64,000 nucleotides of DNA from JANYHF01 sp963732765 (GCA_963732765.1 CAVTAS010000010.1:558001-622000); one strand, 5' to 3'. Shown: positions 40,803 through 50,357, counted from the stretch's first letter. Notes: a model not told the origin generated them from the letters alone. Translations and numbers: made by a program.

Positions 40803-42181
40803 TAGGCGAGGTCCGCAAAGGCGCGGGTTGCATCGCCGGACCAGGGGCCGTGGAAGCGTTCCAGTACGCGATCCGCAGCGGTTTTTCCGGACGCGACAAT
40901 GTCCTGCACCAGTTGCAGATGCCGTTGTTCGTCGTGGCCGGCGCCATCAAGGCGTGCACGCCGCTTCAACCCGGCCTCGGCGATACGCACAACTTGCTGC
41001 GCGATCGTCAGCACTGTTGTGTTGCGGAAAGGGGTGTGCAAAGCCGACTTCGGGACAGCGTCGCGGATGCCCTGCCGCTCGGCAGCGCTCCAATCCCTGA
41101 CAAGATCGTAGGCGGCCTCAAGTGACGTGCGATCATAGAGTAGCCCGACCCACAGCGCGGGCAACGCCGACACGCTTGCCGCCGACCCGACATCGGCCCC
41201 GCGCATTTCGAGAAAGCGCTTCAGTCGGACCTCCGGGAATAGCGTGGACAGATGGTCTGCCCAATCCTCGATGGTCGGCCGCTCGCCAGGCAGCACGTCC
41301 AGCTTGCCGTCCATGAAGGCGCGGAAACTCTTGCCCGAGGCGTCCAAATAGCGGCCGTTCCGATACACGAAATACATCGGCACATCGAGTGCGTAGTCGA
41401 CGTAGCGCTCAAAGCTCATCCCCGGCTCGAAGGCGAACGGCAGCATGCCGGTGCGCTGCCGGTCGGTATCGAGCCAGACTTCACTGCGGAACGTCTGATA
41501 GCCGTTCGGCTTGCCTTCGGTCAGCGGCGAGTTGGCAAAGATGGCCGCCACGATGGGTTGCAGTGCCAGTGACACGCGCAGTTTCATGACCATGTCGGCT
41601 TCGGAGGCGAAGTCGAGGTTAACCTGCACGGTACAGGAGCGGTACATCATATCGAGCCCGAGCTTGCCCACCTTGGGCATGTAGGCTGTCATGATATCGT
41701 AGCGGCCCTTGGGCATCTTCGGTGTCTCGGCCCGCGTCCACACCGGCGAGAAACCGAGCCCCATGAAGCCGACATCGAGATCGGCGCCGACGGCATTGAC
41801 TTGAGCCACATGCTCGGCCATCTCAGCCGCCGTTTCATGCACCGTATCGAGGACGCCGCCGGACAACTCCAACTGCCCGCCCGGTTCCAACGAGACTGTT
41901 CCGCCAGGTTCCCCCGCGGGACGTGTCAGGGCGATGATGTTTTCGCCCTCCATGACTGGCAGCCAGCCGAAGCGCTTGATCAGCCCCTCCAGCACAGCGC
42001 GCACCCCGGAAGGGCCGTTATAGGCCAGCGGCCGGTTGGTTTTGCGATGAAACCCGAATTTCTCATGCTCGGTGCCGATGCGCCAGTCGGCGGCCGGTTT
42101 GCAGCCAAGCTCGATGTGCCGCACGAGATCATCGCGCGCGCCGATCGGCGCGCTGACGCCGCCGTCCTGCTTGGTTGACAT
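40799..42181 (-). CDS. gshA: Glutamate-cysteine ligase (GCS2, plant/alphaproteobacterial type)
   Basis: A 460-residue ATP-dependent ligase that joins glutamate and cysteine, the first step of glutathione synthesis. The N-terminal WRIGTEHEKFGFH, then SLEPGGQLELSGG and YDIMTAYMP, and the conserved CTVQVNLDF are characteristic of this class. Length matches. The gene stands between the convergent DUF937-like gene and a degenerate acetyltransferase. Confidence 0.93.
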   Translation of the reverse strand: MSTKQDGGVSAPIGARDDLVRHIELGCKPAADWRIGTEHEKFGFHRKTNRPLAYNGPSGVRAVLEGLIKRFGWLPVMEGENIIALTRPAGEPGGTVSLEPGGQLELSGGVLDTVHETAAEMAEHVAQVNAVGADLDVGFMGLGFSPVWTRAETPKMPKGRYDIMTAYMPKVGKLGLDMMYRSCTVQVNLDFASEADMVMKLRVSLALQPIVAAIFANSPLTEGKPNGYQTFRSEVWLDTDRQRTGMLPFAFEPGMSFERYVDYALDVPMYFVYRNGRYLDASGKSFRAFMDGKLDVLPGERPTIEDWADHLSTLFPEVRLKRFLEMRGADVGSAASVSALPALWVGLLYDRTSLEAAYDLVRDWSAAERQGIRDAVPKSALHTPFRNTTVLTIAQQVVRIAEAGLKRRARLDGAGHDEQRHLQLVQDIVASGKTAADRVLERFHGPWSGDATRAFADLAY

Positions 42182-42317
42182 AGGGAATTCCTTGCTTCTG
42201 GCGGCCTGCCGAAAAATCGGGCAGCGCTGTTGCCGAAGTTATGGCTGCGCCGCGACAGCGATACAAGTCAATTGCAAGCAACTGCATTCAACGAATGGAC
42301 ATAGCGCTTAAAGCCAA

Positions 42318-42650
42318 TCAGCCAATCAGACGCTTGCGCAACAGCACCTCATCGAGGCCGTCGACAATGAGACCCGTCAATTCGGCGACGGGGAGAAGTC
42401 ACGCGGATCGATAGAGCGCCTGAGCTGGCGCGTTGAATGATGAGGCGCAAACTCAGAGGTTGCGGGCCTGGTCGGCGTGCGCCTCGTTTTCGGAGACAGC
42501 CAGCATCCAACGCCCAAGCCTCTTGCGCTGATAGGCAGGCAGCACCGACAGATGCACCAGATGGGGGCCTAGCAGGCAACCGTACTGCACTGCGAATGCG
42601 CCTGCGCGTCCCATGCCGCACATGCCAGGACCATAGCAATGGCCCCGCAC
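42318..42650 (-). pseudogene. GNAT acetyltransferase remnant
   Basis: Pieces of a GNAT N-acetyltransferase are spread over several frames. LGPHLVHLSVLPAYQRKRLGRWML (acetyl-CoA loop region) is in one frame, SSFNAPAQALYR, the usual Asn-containing helix, in another, and LTGLIVDGLDEVLLRKRLIG, the normal C-terminus, in a third. At least two frameshifts are needed to join them, and the N-terminal third of the fold is missing. It is best read as a decayed gene. Confidence 0.6.
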
Positions 42651-42675
42651 CCCTGTCCAACCGTCAATAGTGCCA

Positions 42676-44490
42676 TCAGTGATTGTCCCTTGGCAGACCT
42701 TTGGTCTGGGCCAGCCTTTGGTATTTAACGGCCGGCTTCAGCACCATGCCGTTGTTGAGCTGGTCGACCATGCCACGCTGGATCTCCTGCCAGGGTGTCT
42801 GATGTGCGGCGAAGGGATGGCCGCCCTTGGCCGCCAGATCCTTGCGGCGCGCATCCAATTCTGCTGGTGATAACAGGATGTTGGCCTCGCCCTTCTTCAG
42901 GTCGATGCGCACCTTGTCGCCGGACTTGAGCAGCGCCAATCCGCCGCCCGCCGCTGCTTCCGGCGAGGCGTTCAGGATCGACGGCGAGCCCGAGGTGCCC
43001 GACTGCCGGCCATCGCCGATACAGGGCAGGGAGGTGATGCCGCGGGCGATCAGAGCCGCCGGGGGTTGCATGTTCACCACCTCGGCCGAGCCCGGATAGC
43101 CGATGGCGCCGACGCCGCGAACAACAAGGATGGTGAATTCGTCGATGCCCAGCGCCGGATCTTCGATGCGATGATGATAATCCTCCGGTCCCTCGAACAC
43201 GACGACTTTGCCCTCGAAAGCCTCGGGGTCCTTCGGGTTCGACAAGTAGCGCTTGCGGAACTCATCGGAGATCACCGAGGTCTTCATGATGGCGCTGTCG
43301 AACAGCGTGCCCTTCAGGTTCACGAAGCCGGCGTGCGCCTTGACCGGGTTGCTCAGGGGGCGGATGACATCCTCGTTGAGGATCTCCTTGCCCTCGCAAT
43401 TGGCGCCGATGCTGTTGCCGTTGACGGTCAGCGCATCCGGATTGGGCAGCAGTTTCCCGCGCATCAGTTCAGCTACCACGGCCGGCACACCACCGGCGCG
43501 ATGATAGTCCTCGCCGAGATAGGCGCCAGCGGGCTGCAGGTTCACCAGCAGCGGGATTTCCAGGCCGAACTTCTGCCAATCGTCATTGTTCAGCTCAACG
43601 CCGATGTGCCTGGCGATGGCGACCAGATGGATCGGCGCGTTGGTCGATCCGCCGATCGCCGAGTTGACGACGATGGCGTTCTCGAAGGCCTTGCGCGTCA
43701 GAATGTCCGACGGCTTCAGATCCTCGTGCACCATTTCTACGATGCGCTTACCAGTCAGATACGACATCTGCCCGCGCTCGCGGTAGGGAGCCGGGATGGC
43801 GGCCGAGCCCGGCAGCTGCATGCCCAACGCCTCGGCCAGCGAGTTCATGGTCGTGGCCGTGCCCATAGTGTTGCAGTAGCCCGTGGACGGAGCAGATGTT
43901 GCCACCAGATCGATAAAGCCCTTGTAGTCGAGCTTGCCCTGCGCCAGCTCCTGACGCGCTTTCCACACGATGGTGCCCGAGCCCGTGCGCTCGCCGCGAT
44001 GATTGCCATTCAGCATCGGCCCCACCGAAAGCGCGATGGCCGGGATGTTGACCGTCGCCGCCGCCATCAGGCAGGCCGGCGTGGTTTTGTCGCAGCCGAT
44101 CATCAGCACAACGCCATCGAGGAAATAGCCGTAGAGCGTTTCCACCAAGCTCAAGTAGGCAAGGTTGCGGTCAAGCGCGGCGGTCGGGCGCTTGCCGGTC
44201 TCCTGGATAGGATGCACGGGGAACTCGATGGGTATGCCGCCAGATGCGATAATGCCGTCACGCACACGCTTTGCCAGCTCGATATGGTGCCGGTTGCACG
44301 GGGACAGATCCGATCCGGTTTGCGCGATGCCAACGATCGGCTTGCCGCCCTGCAGCTCTTCGACGGTGAGACCGTAGTTGAGATAGCGCTCCAGATAGAG
44401 CGCGGTCATGGCCGGATTGTCGGGATTATCGAACCAGGCGCGTGAACGAAGTTTCTTTGCCGGAGCCTTCGGATCCTTGGGGGTCGCCAT
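42676..44490 (-). CDS. IlvD/Edd-family sugar-acid dehydratase (xylonate/arabinonate-type)
   Basis: A 604-residue Fe-S dehydratase. ALYLERYLNYGLTVEELQGGKPIVGIAQTGSDLSPCNRHH near the N-terminus, the cluster-ligand region GCDKTTPACLMAAATVNIPA (about residues 130-150) and GDGRQSGTSGSPSILNASPEA near the C-terminus are typical of pentonate dehydratases rather than of IlvD itself. It would convert D-xylonate or L-arabinonate to the 2-keto-3-deoxy acid. No other genes of that pathway are adjacent; the polyol locus 30 kb away may be related in purpose. IlvD activity cannot be ruled out. Confidence 0.82.
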   Translation of the reverse strand: MATPKDPKAPAKKLRSRAWFDNPDNPAMTALYLERYLNYGLTVEELQGGKPIVGIAQTGSDLSPCNRHHIELAKRVRDGIIASGGIPIEFPVHPIQETGKRPTAALDRNLAYLSLVETLYGYFLDGVVLMIGCDKTTPACLMAAATVNIPAIALSVGPMLNGNHRGERTGSGTIVWKARQELAQGKLDYKGFIDLVATSAPSTGYCNTMGTATTMNSLAEALGMQLPGSAAIPAPYRERGQMSYLTGKRIVEMVHEDLKPSDILTRKAFENAIVVNSAIGGSTNAPIHLVAIARHIGVELNNDDWQKFGLEIPLLVNLQPAGAYLGEDYHRAGGVPAVVAELMRGKLLPNPDALTVNGNSIGANCEGKEILNEDVIRPLSNPVKAHAGFVNLKGTLFDSAIMKTSVISDEFRKRYLSNPKDPEAFEGKVVVFEGPEDYHHRIEDPALGIDEFTILVVRGVGAIGYPGSAEVVNMQPPAALIARGITSLPCIGDGRQSGTSGSPSILNASPEAAAGGGLALLKSGDKVRIDLKKGEANILLSPAELDARRKDLAAKGGHPFAAHQTPWQEIQRGMVDQLNNGMVLKPAVKYQRLAQTKGLPRDNH

Positions 44491-44582
44491 GGTTTTTGTC
44501 CCTGTGCTGATTGTTCTGCGTGATTTGGACTATGAATATAGTGATTGGCGCGCCAGAGCCACATGGCGAAAGCGCCCGCTTG

Positions 44583-45077
44583 TCACACCCAGCGCCGCAC
44601 CGAGTTGCAATAGCTCTCGTAGGCCGCACCGAAATGGCGCTTCAGGTAGGCTTCCTCGCGGTCGATGGCGAGTTTGCGCAAGGCGATGGGCATGAGCAGG
44701 GAGAGAATCAATAGCCAGGCCGAGCCGAGTGCGAAGGCGAGGCCAATGAAGCCGACGACCGCCCCCAGATACATCGGATTGCGCGTAAACGCATAAATGC
44801 CGCCGGTAGCCAGGACCTTCGCTTGCCCGGTCGGGTCGACGGGCGTCCCGACTGTGCGAAAATACACAATACCTGCAACGCCGATTGCGATGCCGAGCGT
44901 GAAAAGCGCCCAGCCCGCGCTCTGCCAGGCGCCATGACGCGGCATGTCGGCCAGCGGCGCGAAACGCTCAAGAATGTACGCCAGAACCAGAACAATGGCG
45001 TAGATGATTGGCGGCCAGGGCAACCGGTTCGGTCGATCGTCAGGCAGGTTCGCAGGTGAGTCGTTGGTCTTTTCCAT
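44583..45077 (-). CDS. Isoprenylcysteine carboxyl methyltransferase-like membrane methyltransferase
   Basis: A 164-residue protein with four membrane spans and the SAM-binding C-terminal core of the ICMT/PEMT family: ATGGIYAFTRNPMYLGAVVGF and DREEAYLKRHFGAAYESYCNSVRRWV. The RNPMY and E-x-x-L-x-x-F-G-x-x-Y motifs are clear. Bacterial members methylate unknown lipids or small molecules. Divergent from lipB, with 54 bp between start codons. Confidence 0.83.
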   Translation of the reverse strand: MEKTNDSPANLPDDRPNRLPWPPIIYAIVLVLAYILERFAPLADMPRHGAWQSAGWALFTLGIAIGVAGIVYFRTVGTPVDPTGQAKVLATGGIYAFTRNPMYLGAVVGFIGLAFALGSAWLLILSLLMPIALRKLAIDREEAYLKRHFGAAYESYCNSVRRWV

Positions 45078-45131
45078 CAGCCAATGATAGCACGGATTGA
45101 CCGGGCAAGCAGCCTTTGGGACACTTCGGTT

Positions 45132-45797
45132 ATGACACTAGCAGCCGCCGCAACCGATATCGAATGGCGCACCGAGCCGGGCCTGTGCGGCTATGCGCAA
45201 GCCGTCGAGACCATGGAGACGCGCGTGGCGGCGATCGCAGCCAGCACGGCGCCAGAGATGGTCTGGTTGCTGGAGCATCCACCGCTATATACCGCTGGTA
45301 CCAGCGCGCGCGATGAAGATTTGATCGCGCCGGCACGCTTCCCAGTGCATCAGACGGGACGGGGCGGGCAGTACACGTACCATGGCCCTGGCCAGCGCGT
45401 GGCCTACGTTATGCTGCACTTGGCGCGGCGGGGGGGCGATCTGCACGCTTTCGTCAGTGGCCTGGAGCGCTGGCTGATCGCGGTCTTGGCTGATTTCGGG
45501 GTGCGCGGCGAAGTACGCAAGGGCCGCGTTGGCGTTTGGGTGGCGCGGGACGGTGGGCGCGAAGACAAGATTGCGGCCATCGGCGTGCGCGTGCGGCGCG
45601 GCGTCTGCTATCACGGGGTCAGCCTGAACGTGGCACCGGAACTGGAGCATTTTTCCGGGATCGTGCCATGCGGGATTCGCGAGCACGGGGTGACGAGTTT
45701 GGCGGATTTGGGGGGACCGGCTGGGATGGATGACGTGGATGCGGCGCTTAAGCGGCGGTTCGAGGGCGCTGTACTTGGAGGACTTACCGCTCCCTAA
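45132..45797 (+). CDS. lipB: Octanoyl-[acyl-carrier-protein]-protein transferase
   Basis: A 221-residue LipB that transfers octanoate from acyl carrier protein to lipoyl domains, the first step of lipoic acid assembly. Motifs seen are WLLEHPPLYTAGTSA, the RGGQYTYHGPGQRVAY loop, the catalytic lysine in DKIAAIGVRVRRGVCYHG and the catalytic cysteine in FSGIVPCGI. The ATG at 45132 fits family starts. The last 14 bp overlap the end of convergent nadE. Confidence 0.94.
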   Translation: MTLAAAATDIEWRTEPGLCGYAQAVETMETRVAAIAASTAPEMVWLLEHPPLYTAGTSARDEDLIAPARFPVHQTGRGGQYTYHGPGQRVAYVMLHLARRGGDLHAFVSGLERWLIAVLADFGVRGEVRKGRVGVWVARDGGREDKIAAIGVRVRRGVCYHGVSLNVAPELEHFSGIVPCGIREHGVTSLADLGGPAGMDDVDAALKRRFEGAVLGGLTAP

Positions 45798-47454
45798 ACC
45801 GGTTCGTGATTGGATAGCGCCGGTCGCGCCCGAAATTGCGTTCCGAGATCTTCACGCCCGGCGCCGCTTGGCGGCGCTTGTATTCGGCCAGATAGAGTAG
45901 CCGTTCCACCTTCTTGACCGTGTCGCGCTCGAAGCCAGCCGCGATGATCTCGGCCACCGACTGTTCGCGCTCGACCAATCGTTCCAGGATCGAATCCAGG
46001 ATTTCGTAGGGCGGCAGGCTGTCCTGGTCTTTCTGGTTCGGCCTGAGCTCGGCGGTCGGCGGCTTGGTGATTATGTGCTCGGGGATCACGCGGCCCTTTG
46101 GACCCAGCACACCCTTGGGATGATGGGCGTTGCGCCAATGACTGAGCGCGAACACCTGCATCTTGTACAGGTCCTTGATCGGATTGAAACCACCGTTCAT
46201 GTCGCCGTAGAGCGTGGCGTAGCCGACGCTGACCTCGGACTTGTTGCCCGTCGTCACCACCATGGGACCGAACTTGTTGGAGACAGCCATCAGCAGCGTA
46301 CCGCGCACGCGCGATTGCAGGTTCTCTTCGGCCACGCCCGATTGGGTGCCCTTGAACAGCGGCTCAAGGCTTTCGGCAAAACCTTCGACGGGCTTGAAGA
46401 TAGAGACCACATCGTAACGCACGCCCAACAGCTTGGCGCAGGCGGCCGCATCCGTGAGGCTGTCCTCGCTGGTGTAGCGGTAGGGCAGCATCAGGCAGTG
46501 GACTTTGTCCGCCCCCAGAGCATCGACGGCCATGGCCGCACAGAGGGCCGAGTCGATGCCGCCGGAGAGGCCCAGCACGACACCCGGGAAGCCGTTCTTG
46601 GTCACATAGTCGCGCAGGCCAAGCACGCAGGCGCGGTAGGCCGAGGCGTCACCCTCTTCGATGATGTCGCGCTGGCCTTGCTTGCACACCCAGCCCGTGA
46701 CCTCGCGCTCCCAGTCCGTGACCACCACCGCCTCTTCCCAGGCCGGCATTTGCACCGCCAGCGAACTGTCAGCATTCAGCACAAAGCTGGCGCCATCGAA
46801 CACCAGTTCGTCCTGCCCGCCCACTTGGTTGAGATAGACCAGCGGCAGCTGGGATTCCGTCACGCGGGCGACGGCGATGTTGCTGCGGATGTCCTGCTTG
46901 CCCAGCGCGAATGGGGATCCGTTGGGGACCAGCAGTATTTCACTGCCGGTCTCGGAGAGGCACTCGACCACCTCGTCCTTCCAGATGTCCTCGCAGATCG
47001 GCACGCCCAGCCGGATGCCGCGGAAGTCGATCGGGCCGGGCATGGGGCCGGGGACGAACACGCGCTTCTCGTCGAACACACCGTAGTTCGGCAGGTCGAC
47101 CTTATGGCGCAGACCGACGATTTTGCCCTTGTCCAAGAGGGCAAGCGAGTTGTGCAGCTTGCCATCATCGACCCAGATGGTGCCGATCAGCACGCCCGGC
47201 CCGCCATCGGCGGTGTCCTTGGCGAGGTCCTCGATCGTGGCTCGGGCGGCGGCCTGGAAGGCGGGCTTGAGGGCGAGGTCTTCGGGCGAATAGCCGGTGA
47301 TGAAGAGTTCGGAGAACAGGATCAGGTCCGCGCCGGCTTTCGCGGCCGTTGCACGAGCCGCGCGTACTTTGGCCGCGTTGCCCGCAAGGTCACCTACAGT
47401 GGGATCGAGCTGGGCCAGGGCGAGGCGGAGGGAATTGGGGGGTGACACACTCAT
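45784..47454 (-). CDS. nadE: Glutamine-hydrolysing NAD+ synthase
   Basis: A 556-residue two-domain enzyme. The N-terminal nitrilase-type glutaminase domain (residues 1-270) carries the Glu-Lys-Cys triad in SELFITGYSPEDL, LRHKVDLPNYGVFDEKR and VPICEDIW. The C-terminal synthetase has the PP-loop LGLSGGIDSALCAAMAVDALG and MLPYRYTSEDS, with TTGNKSEVSVGYATLYGDMNGG further on. It amidates nicotinate adenine dinucleotide to NAD using glutamine and ATP. Length normal. Confidence 0.95.
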   Translation of the reverse strand: MSVSPPNSLRLALAQLDPTVGDLAGNAAKVRAARATAAKAGADLILFSELFITGYSPEDLALKPAFQAAARATIEDLAKDTADGGPGVLIGTIWVDDGKLHNSLALLDKGKIVGLRHKVDLPNYGVFDEKRVFVPGPMPGPIDFRGIRLGVPICEDIWKDEVVECLSETGSEILLVPNGSPFALGKQDIRSNIAVARVTESQLPLVYLNQVGGQDELVFDGASFVLNADSSLAVQMPAWEEAVVVTDWEREVTGWVCKQGQRDIIEEGDASAYRACVLGLRDYVTKNGFPGVVLGLSGGIDSALCAAMAVDALGADKVHCLMLPYRYTSEDSLTDAAACAKLLGVRYDVVSIFKPVEGFAESLEPLFKGTQSGVAEENLQSRVRGTLLMAVSNKFGPMVVTTGNKSEVSVGYATLYGDMNGGFNPIKDLYKMQVFALSHWRNAHHPKGVLGPKGRVIPEHIITKPPTAELRPNQKDQDSLPPYEILDSILERLVEREQSVAEIIAAGFERDTVKKVERLLYLAEYKRRQAAPGVKISERNFGRDRRYPITNRFRER

Positions 47455-47495
47455 TGGCCTGCTCTCAATGAATTACACAGCCGTCAGTGGCGTGG

Positions 47496-47632
47496 CCTTC
47501 TCCCTTTGGGAGAAGGTGGCCAAAGGCCGGATGAGGGGATTGCGGCCGGAGGGTAAGGCACGCGCGCGCCACTTCGCACCTCCAACCCCCTCATCCGGCG
47601 CTACGGCGCCACCTTCTCCCAAAGGGAGAAGG
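47496..47632. repeat. Long inverted repeat, CCTTCTCCCTTTGGGAGAAGG family
   Basis: CCTTCTCCCTTTGGGAGAAGG and its complement stand at both ends (47496-47516 and 47612-47632), followed inward by GGTGGCC...CCGGATGAGGGG and CCCCCTCATCCGGCGC...GGCGCCACC. It is the same family as at 33755-33893. It fills the gap between the nadE start and the end of the DAHP synthase gene. Confidence 0.8.
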
Positions 47633-47661
47633 AAGGTCCGCACGAGCCGTCGCGGCTGAAC

Positions 47662-49059
47662 CTACGCCGACGCCTTCAGCTTCACCGCGCCCTTGCCATC
47701 CCGATCCGACTTCAGCCGCTCGGCAACCCGGAACGCCACTTCCAGCGCCTGATCGACGTTCAGCCGCGGGTCGCAGTGCGTGTGATAGCGATCCGAAAGA
47801 TCCGCCTCGGTCACGGCCTGTGCGCCGCCCGTGCATTCCGTCACGTTCTTGCCGGTCATCTCCAGATGGATGCCGCCGGGATGCGTGCCTTCCGCGCCAT
47901 GCACGTCGAAGAACTGCTGGATCTCTTTCAGCACGCGATCGAACGGCCGCGTCTTGTAGCCGGTCGCCGCCGTTATGGTGTTGCCGTGCATGGGATCGCA
48001 GGACCACACGACCTTGCGGCCCTCCTTCTCTACGGCGCGGATCATCTTGGGCAGGTGCTTGTCGACCTTGTCCGACCCGAAACGGCAGATCAGGGTCAGG
48101 CGGCCCGCCTCATTGGCCGGGTTCAGCAGATCGATCAGCTTCAGCAGCCCATCCGGCTCAAGACTGGGTCCGCACTTCAGACCGATCGGGTTCTTGATGC
48201 CGCGCGCGTATTCGACATGCGCATGGTCCGGCTGCCGCGTGCGATCACCGATCCAGAGCATGTGGCCCGAGCAGCCATAGTAGTCGCCCGAGGTTGAATC
48301 CACCCGCGTCAACGCCTGCTCGTAGCCGAGTAGCAGTGCTTCGTGGCTGGTGAAGAAATTGGTCGTGCGCAGCGACGGCGTATTGGCCGCTGTCAGACCG
48401 CAGGCGCGCATGAAGCCAAGCGTCTCGGAAATGCGCTCGGCCACTTCCTTGTAATGGTGCGCCGACGCACTGTCCTTGGCGTAGTCGAGGTACCAGCGGT
48501 GGACATTCTCCAGGCTGGCGTAGCCGCCCTGGGCAAACGCGCGCAGCAAATTGAGTGTCGCGGCCGACTGACGGTAGGCGTCCAACTGCCGGCGCGGATC
48601 CGGGAGGCGGGCCTCTGCCGTGAACTCAGGGCCATTGATAATGTCGCCGCGATAGCTCGGCAGTTCCACGTCGCCCTTTTTCTCGATATTGGACGAGCGC
48701 GGCTTGGCGAACTGGCCGGCGATGCGGCCGACCTTCACGACCGGCATGGCGGCGGCATAGGTCAGCACCACCGACATCTGCAGGAAGGCACGGAAGAAAT
48801 CGCGGATATTGTCGGCGCCATGCTCGGCAAAGCTCTCCGCGCAATCGCCGCCCTGCAACAGGAACGCCTTGCCGTCGGCGACCTGGGCCAACTCGGCCTT
48901 CAGCTCGCGCGCCTCGCCGGCAAAGAACAGCGGCGGATAGCTGGCGAGTTGCTTTTCGACCTCGGCAAGGGCCTTTGCGTCTTGATAGTCGGGCACCTGC
49001 TGGATCGGCTTTGCGCGCCAGCTATCCGGTTTCCAACCCGCGGGTCTTGCGGTCGCCAT
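47662..49059 (-). CDS. aroG: 3-deoxy-7-phosphoheptulonate synthase, class II
   Basis: A 465-residue plant-type DAHP synthase that condenses phosphoenolpyruvate and erythrose 4-phosphate, the entry step of the shikimate pathway. GWKPDSWRAKPIQQVPDY at the start, the metal-site cysteine in LLQGGDCAESF, GQFAKPRSS and the C-terminal GGIHLEMTGKNVTEC are diagnostic. ATG 49059 has GGAG eight bases upstream; longer starts lack support. It uses the class II fold, unrelated in sequence to E. coli AroF/G/H. Confidence 0.94.
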   Translation of the reverse strand: MATARPAGWKPDSWRAKPIQQVPDYQDAKALAEVEKQLASYPPLFFAGEARELKAELAQVADGKAFLLQGGDCAESFAEHGADNIRDFFRAFLQMSVVLTYAAAMPVVKVGRIAGQFAKPRSSNIEKKGDVELPSYRGDIINGPEFTAEARLPDPRRQLDAYRQSAATLNLLRAFAQGGYASLENVHRWYLDYAKDSASAHHYKEVAERISETLGFMRACGLTAANTPSLRTTNFFTSHEALLLGYEQALTRVDSTSGDYYGCSGHMLWIGDRTRQPDHAHVEYARGIKNPIGLKCGPSLEPDGLLKLIDLLNPANEAGRLTLICRFGSDKVDKHLPKMIRAVEKEGRKVVWSCDPMHGNTITAATGYKTRPFDRVLKEIQQFFDVHGAEGTHPGGIHLEMTGKNVTECTGGAQAVTEADLSDRYHTHCDPRLNVDQALEVAFRVAERLKSDRDGKGAVKLKASA

Positions 49060-49212
49060 ATCGTTCGCTCCATTGGTGCGCCTTGGCAATGCCTCGGGCC
49101 GCCCTGGGAGGGCAAGACCAGGCGCAAGGCTGCACGGGGTTTGTGGTTTGTCTATAGCGGCTGTCAAACGGACTGGCTAGCCTTGCGCGCAGGTTGGCGT
49201 TATGCCCTCGCT

Positions 49213-49746
49213 ATGGATGTGCCTGGAGCCAAATGCAGTTTCGTGATCGGCGGCGCGCGCTCCGGCAAAAGCCGGTTTGCCGAGGGGCTGATCACGGCCC
49301 TGCCGCGGCCCTGGACCTACATCGCCACGGCCGAGGCGTTCGATGAGGAGATGCGCGAACGCATCGCCCAGCACCGCACCGATCGAGGTCAGGGCTGGCG
49401 GACGGTGGATGCGACGCTCGCCCTCCCCGGCGCGATCGTTTGTGAGCAGGCGGCCGGGCGTCCGATCCTGGTCGATTGTTTGACGCTTTGGCTGAGCAAT
49501 CTCATGCTGGCCGAGCGCGCGATTGATCCTGAGATCGAACACCTGCTTGAGACATTGCGCGCCGCCTCTGTCCCAATCGTGCTGGTCTCCAATGAGGTTG
49601 GCCTCGGCATCGTGCCGGACAATGCGCTCGCCCGTAGGTTTCGTGACCACCAGGGCCGCCTCAACCAGCGTGTCGCCGCGCTTGCCTCCCGCGTCGTCTT
49701 CATGGCAGCTGGCCTGCCGATGTATCTCAAAGGATCCGCCCCGTGA
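49213..49746 (+). CDS. cobU: Adenosylcobinamide kinase / adenosylcobinamide-phosphate guanylyltransferase
   Basis: A 177-residue bifunctional enzyme (CobU/CobP) of the late cobalamin pathway. The P-loop GGARSGKSRFAEGL is at the N-terminus, followed by TYIATAEAFDEEMRERIAQHR with the guanylylated histidine and ILVDCLTLWLSNLM. The C-terminus VSNEVGLGIVP...GRLNQRVAALASRV matches. Its stop overlaps the cobO start by GTGA, so the two are coupled. The ATG lacks a strong ribosome site. Confidence 0.92.
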   Translation: MDVPGAKCSFVIGGARSGKSRFAEGLITALPRPWTYIATAEAFDEEMRERIAQHRTDRGQGWRTVDATLALPGAIVCEQAAGRPILVDCLTLWLSNLMLAERAIDPEIEHLLETLRAASVPIVLVSNEVGLGIVPDNALARRFRDHQGRLNQRVAALASRVVFMAAGLPMYLKGSAP

Positions 49747-50351
49747 CCGACACTCCACAAGACGACAAACACAAGCGCAAGATGGAGAACCGCAAGGCGG
49801 TGCAGGACGCCGAGGTGGCGAGCAAAACCATCGAGAAGGGCCTGCTGATCGTCAACACCGGCCCCGGCAAGGGCAAGACCACGGCCGCCATGGGGCTGGC
49901 CCTGCGCGCGCTCGGCCACGGCTGGCACGTCGGCATCGTGCAGTGGGTCAAGGGCACGTGGCATACGGGCGAGAAACCGGCGCTGGAAAAGTTCGGCGAT
50001 CTGGTCGAGTTCCACGCCCTCGGCAACGGCTTCACCTGGAACACGCAGGACAAGACCAAGGACATCGCCGATTGCGAAGCAGCCTGGGCCATCGCCAAAC
50101 GCATGATGGCCGATCCGAAGATCAAGCTGCTGGTGCTGGACGAACTCAACATCGCGCTGCGCTACGATTACCTGCCGTTGGCAGAGGTTGTTGCCACGCT
50201 GGCCGCACGCCGCCCCGACTTACATATCGTCGTCACCGGCCGCAACGCCAAGCCGGAACTGCTCGCCATCGCCGATACGGTGACGGAGATGGGCGCGGTC
50301 AAGCATCACTTCGCGGCCGGGGTTAAGACCCAGGTTGGGATAGAGCATTAG
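49743..50351 (+). CDS. cobO: Cob(I)yrinic acid a,c-diamide adenosyltransferase
   Basis: A 202-residue CobA/CobO-type ATP:corrinoid adenosyltransferase. The P-loop NTGPGKGKTTAAMGLALRALGHGW (residues 37-60) and LVLDELNIALRYDYLP are diagnostic, and the protein ends FAAGVKTQVGIEH. The start is GTG, overlapping cobU. It attaches the upper adenosyl ligand before amidation by CobQ, the next gene. A heptamer hairpin begins seven bases after its stop. Confidence 0.94.
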   Translation: MTDTPQDDKHKRKMENRKAVQDAEVASKTIEKGLLIVNTGPGKGKTTAAMGLALRALGHGWHVGIVQWVKGTWHTGEKPALEKFGDLVEFHALGNGFTWNTQDKTKDIADCEAAWAIAKRMMADPKIKLLVLDELNIALRYDYLPLAEVVATLAARRPDLHIVVTGRNAKPELLAIADTVTEMGAVKHHFAAGVKTQVGIEH

Positions 50352-50357
50352 AAAGGA

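Noticed and set aside
43066..44445. Long plus-strand frame opposite the dehydratase gene
   Set aside because: No motif, and the opposite strand encodes a complete known family.
42676..44490. Calling the dehydratase ilvD because acetolactate synthase is in the window
   Set aside because: The N-terminal segment and cluster-ligand region match sugar-acid dehydratases more closely, and it is 12 kb from ilvB.
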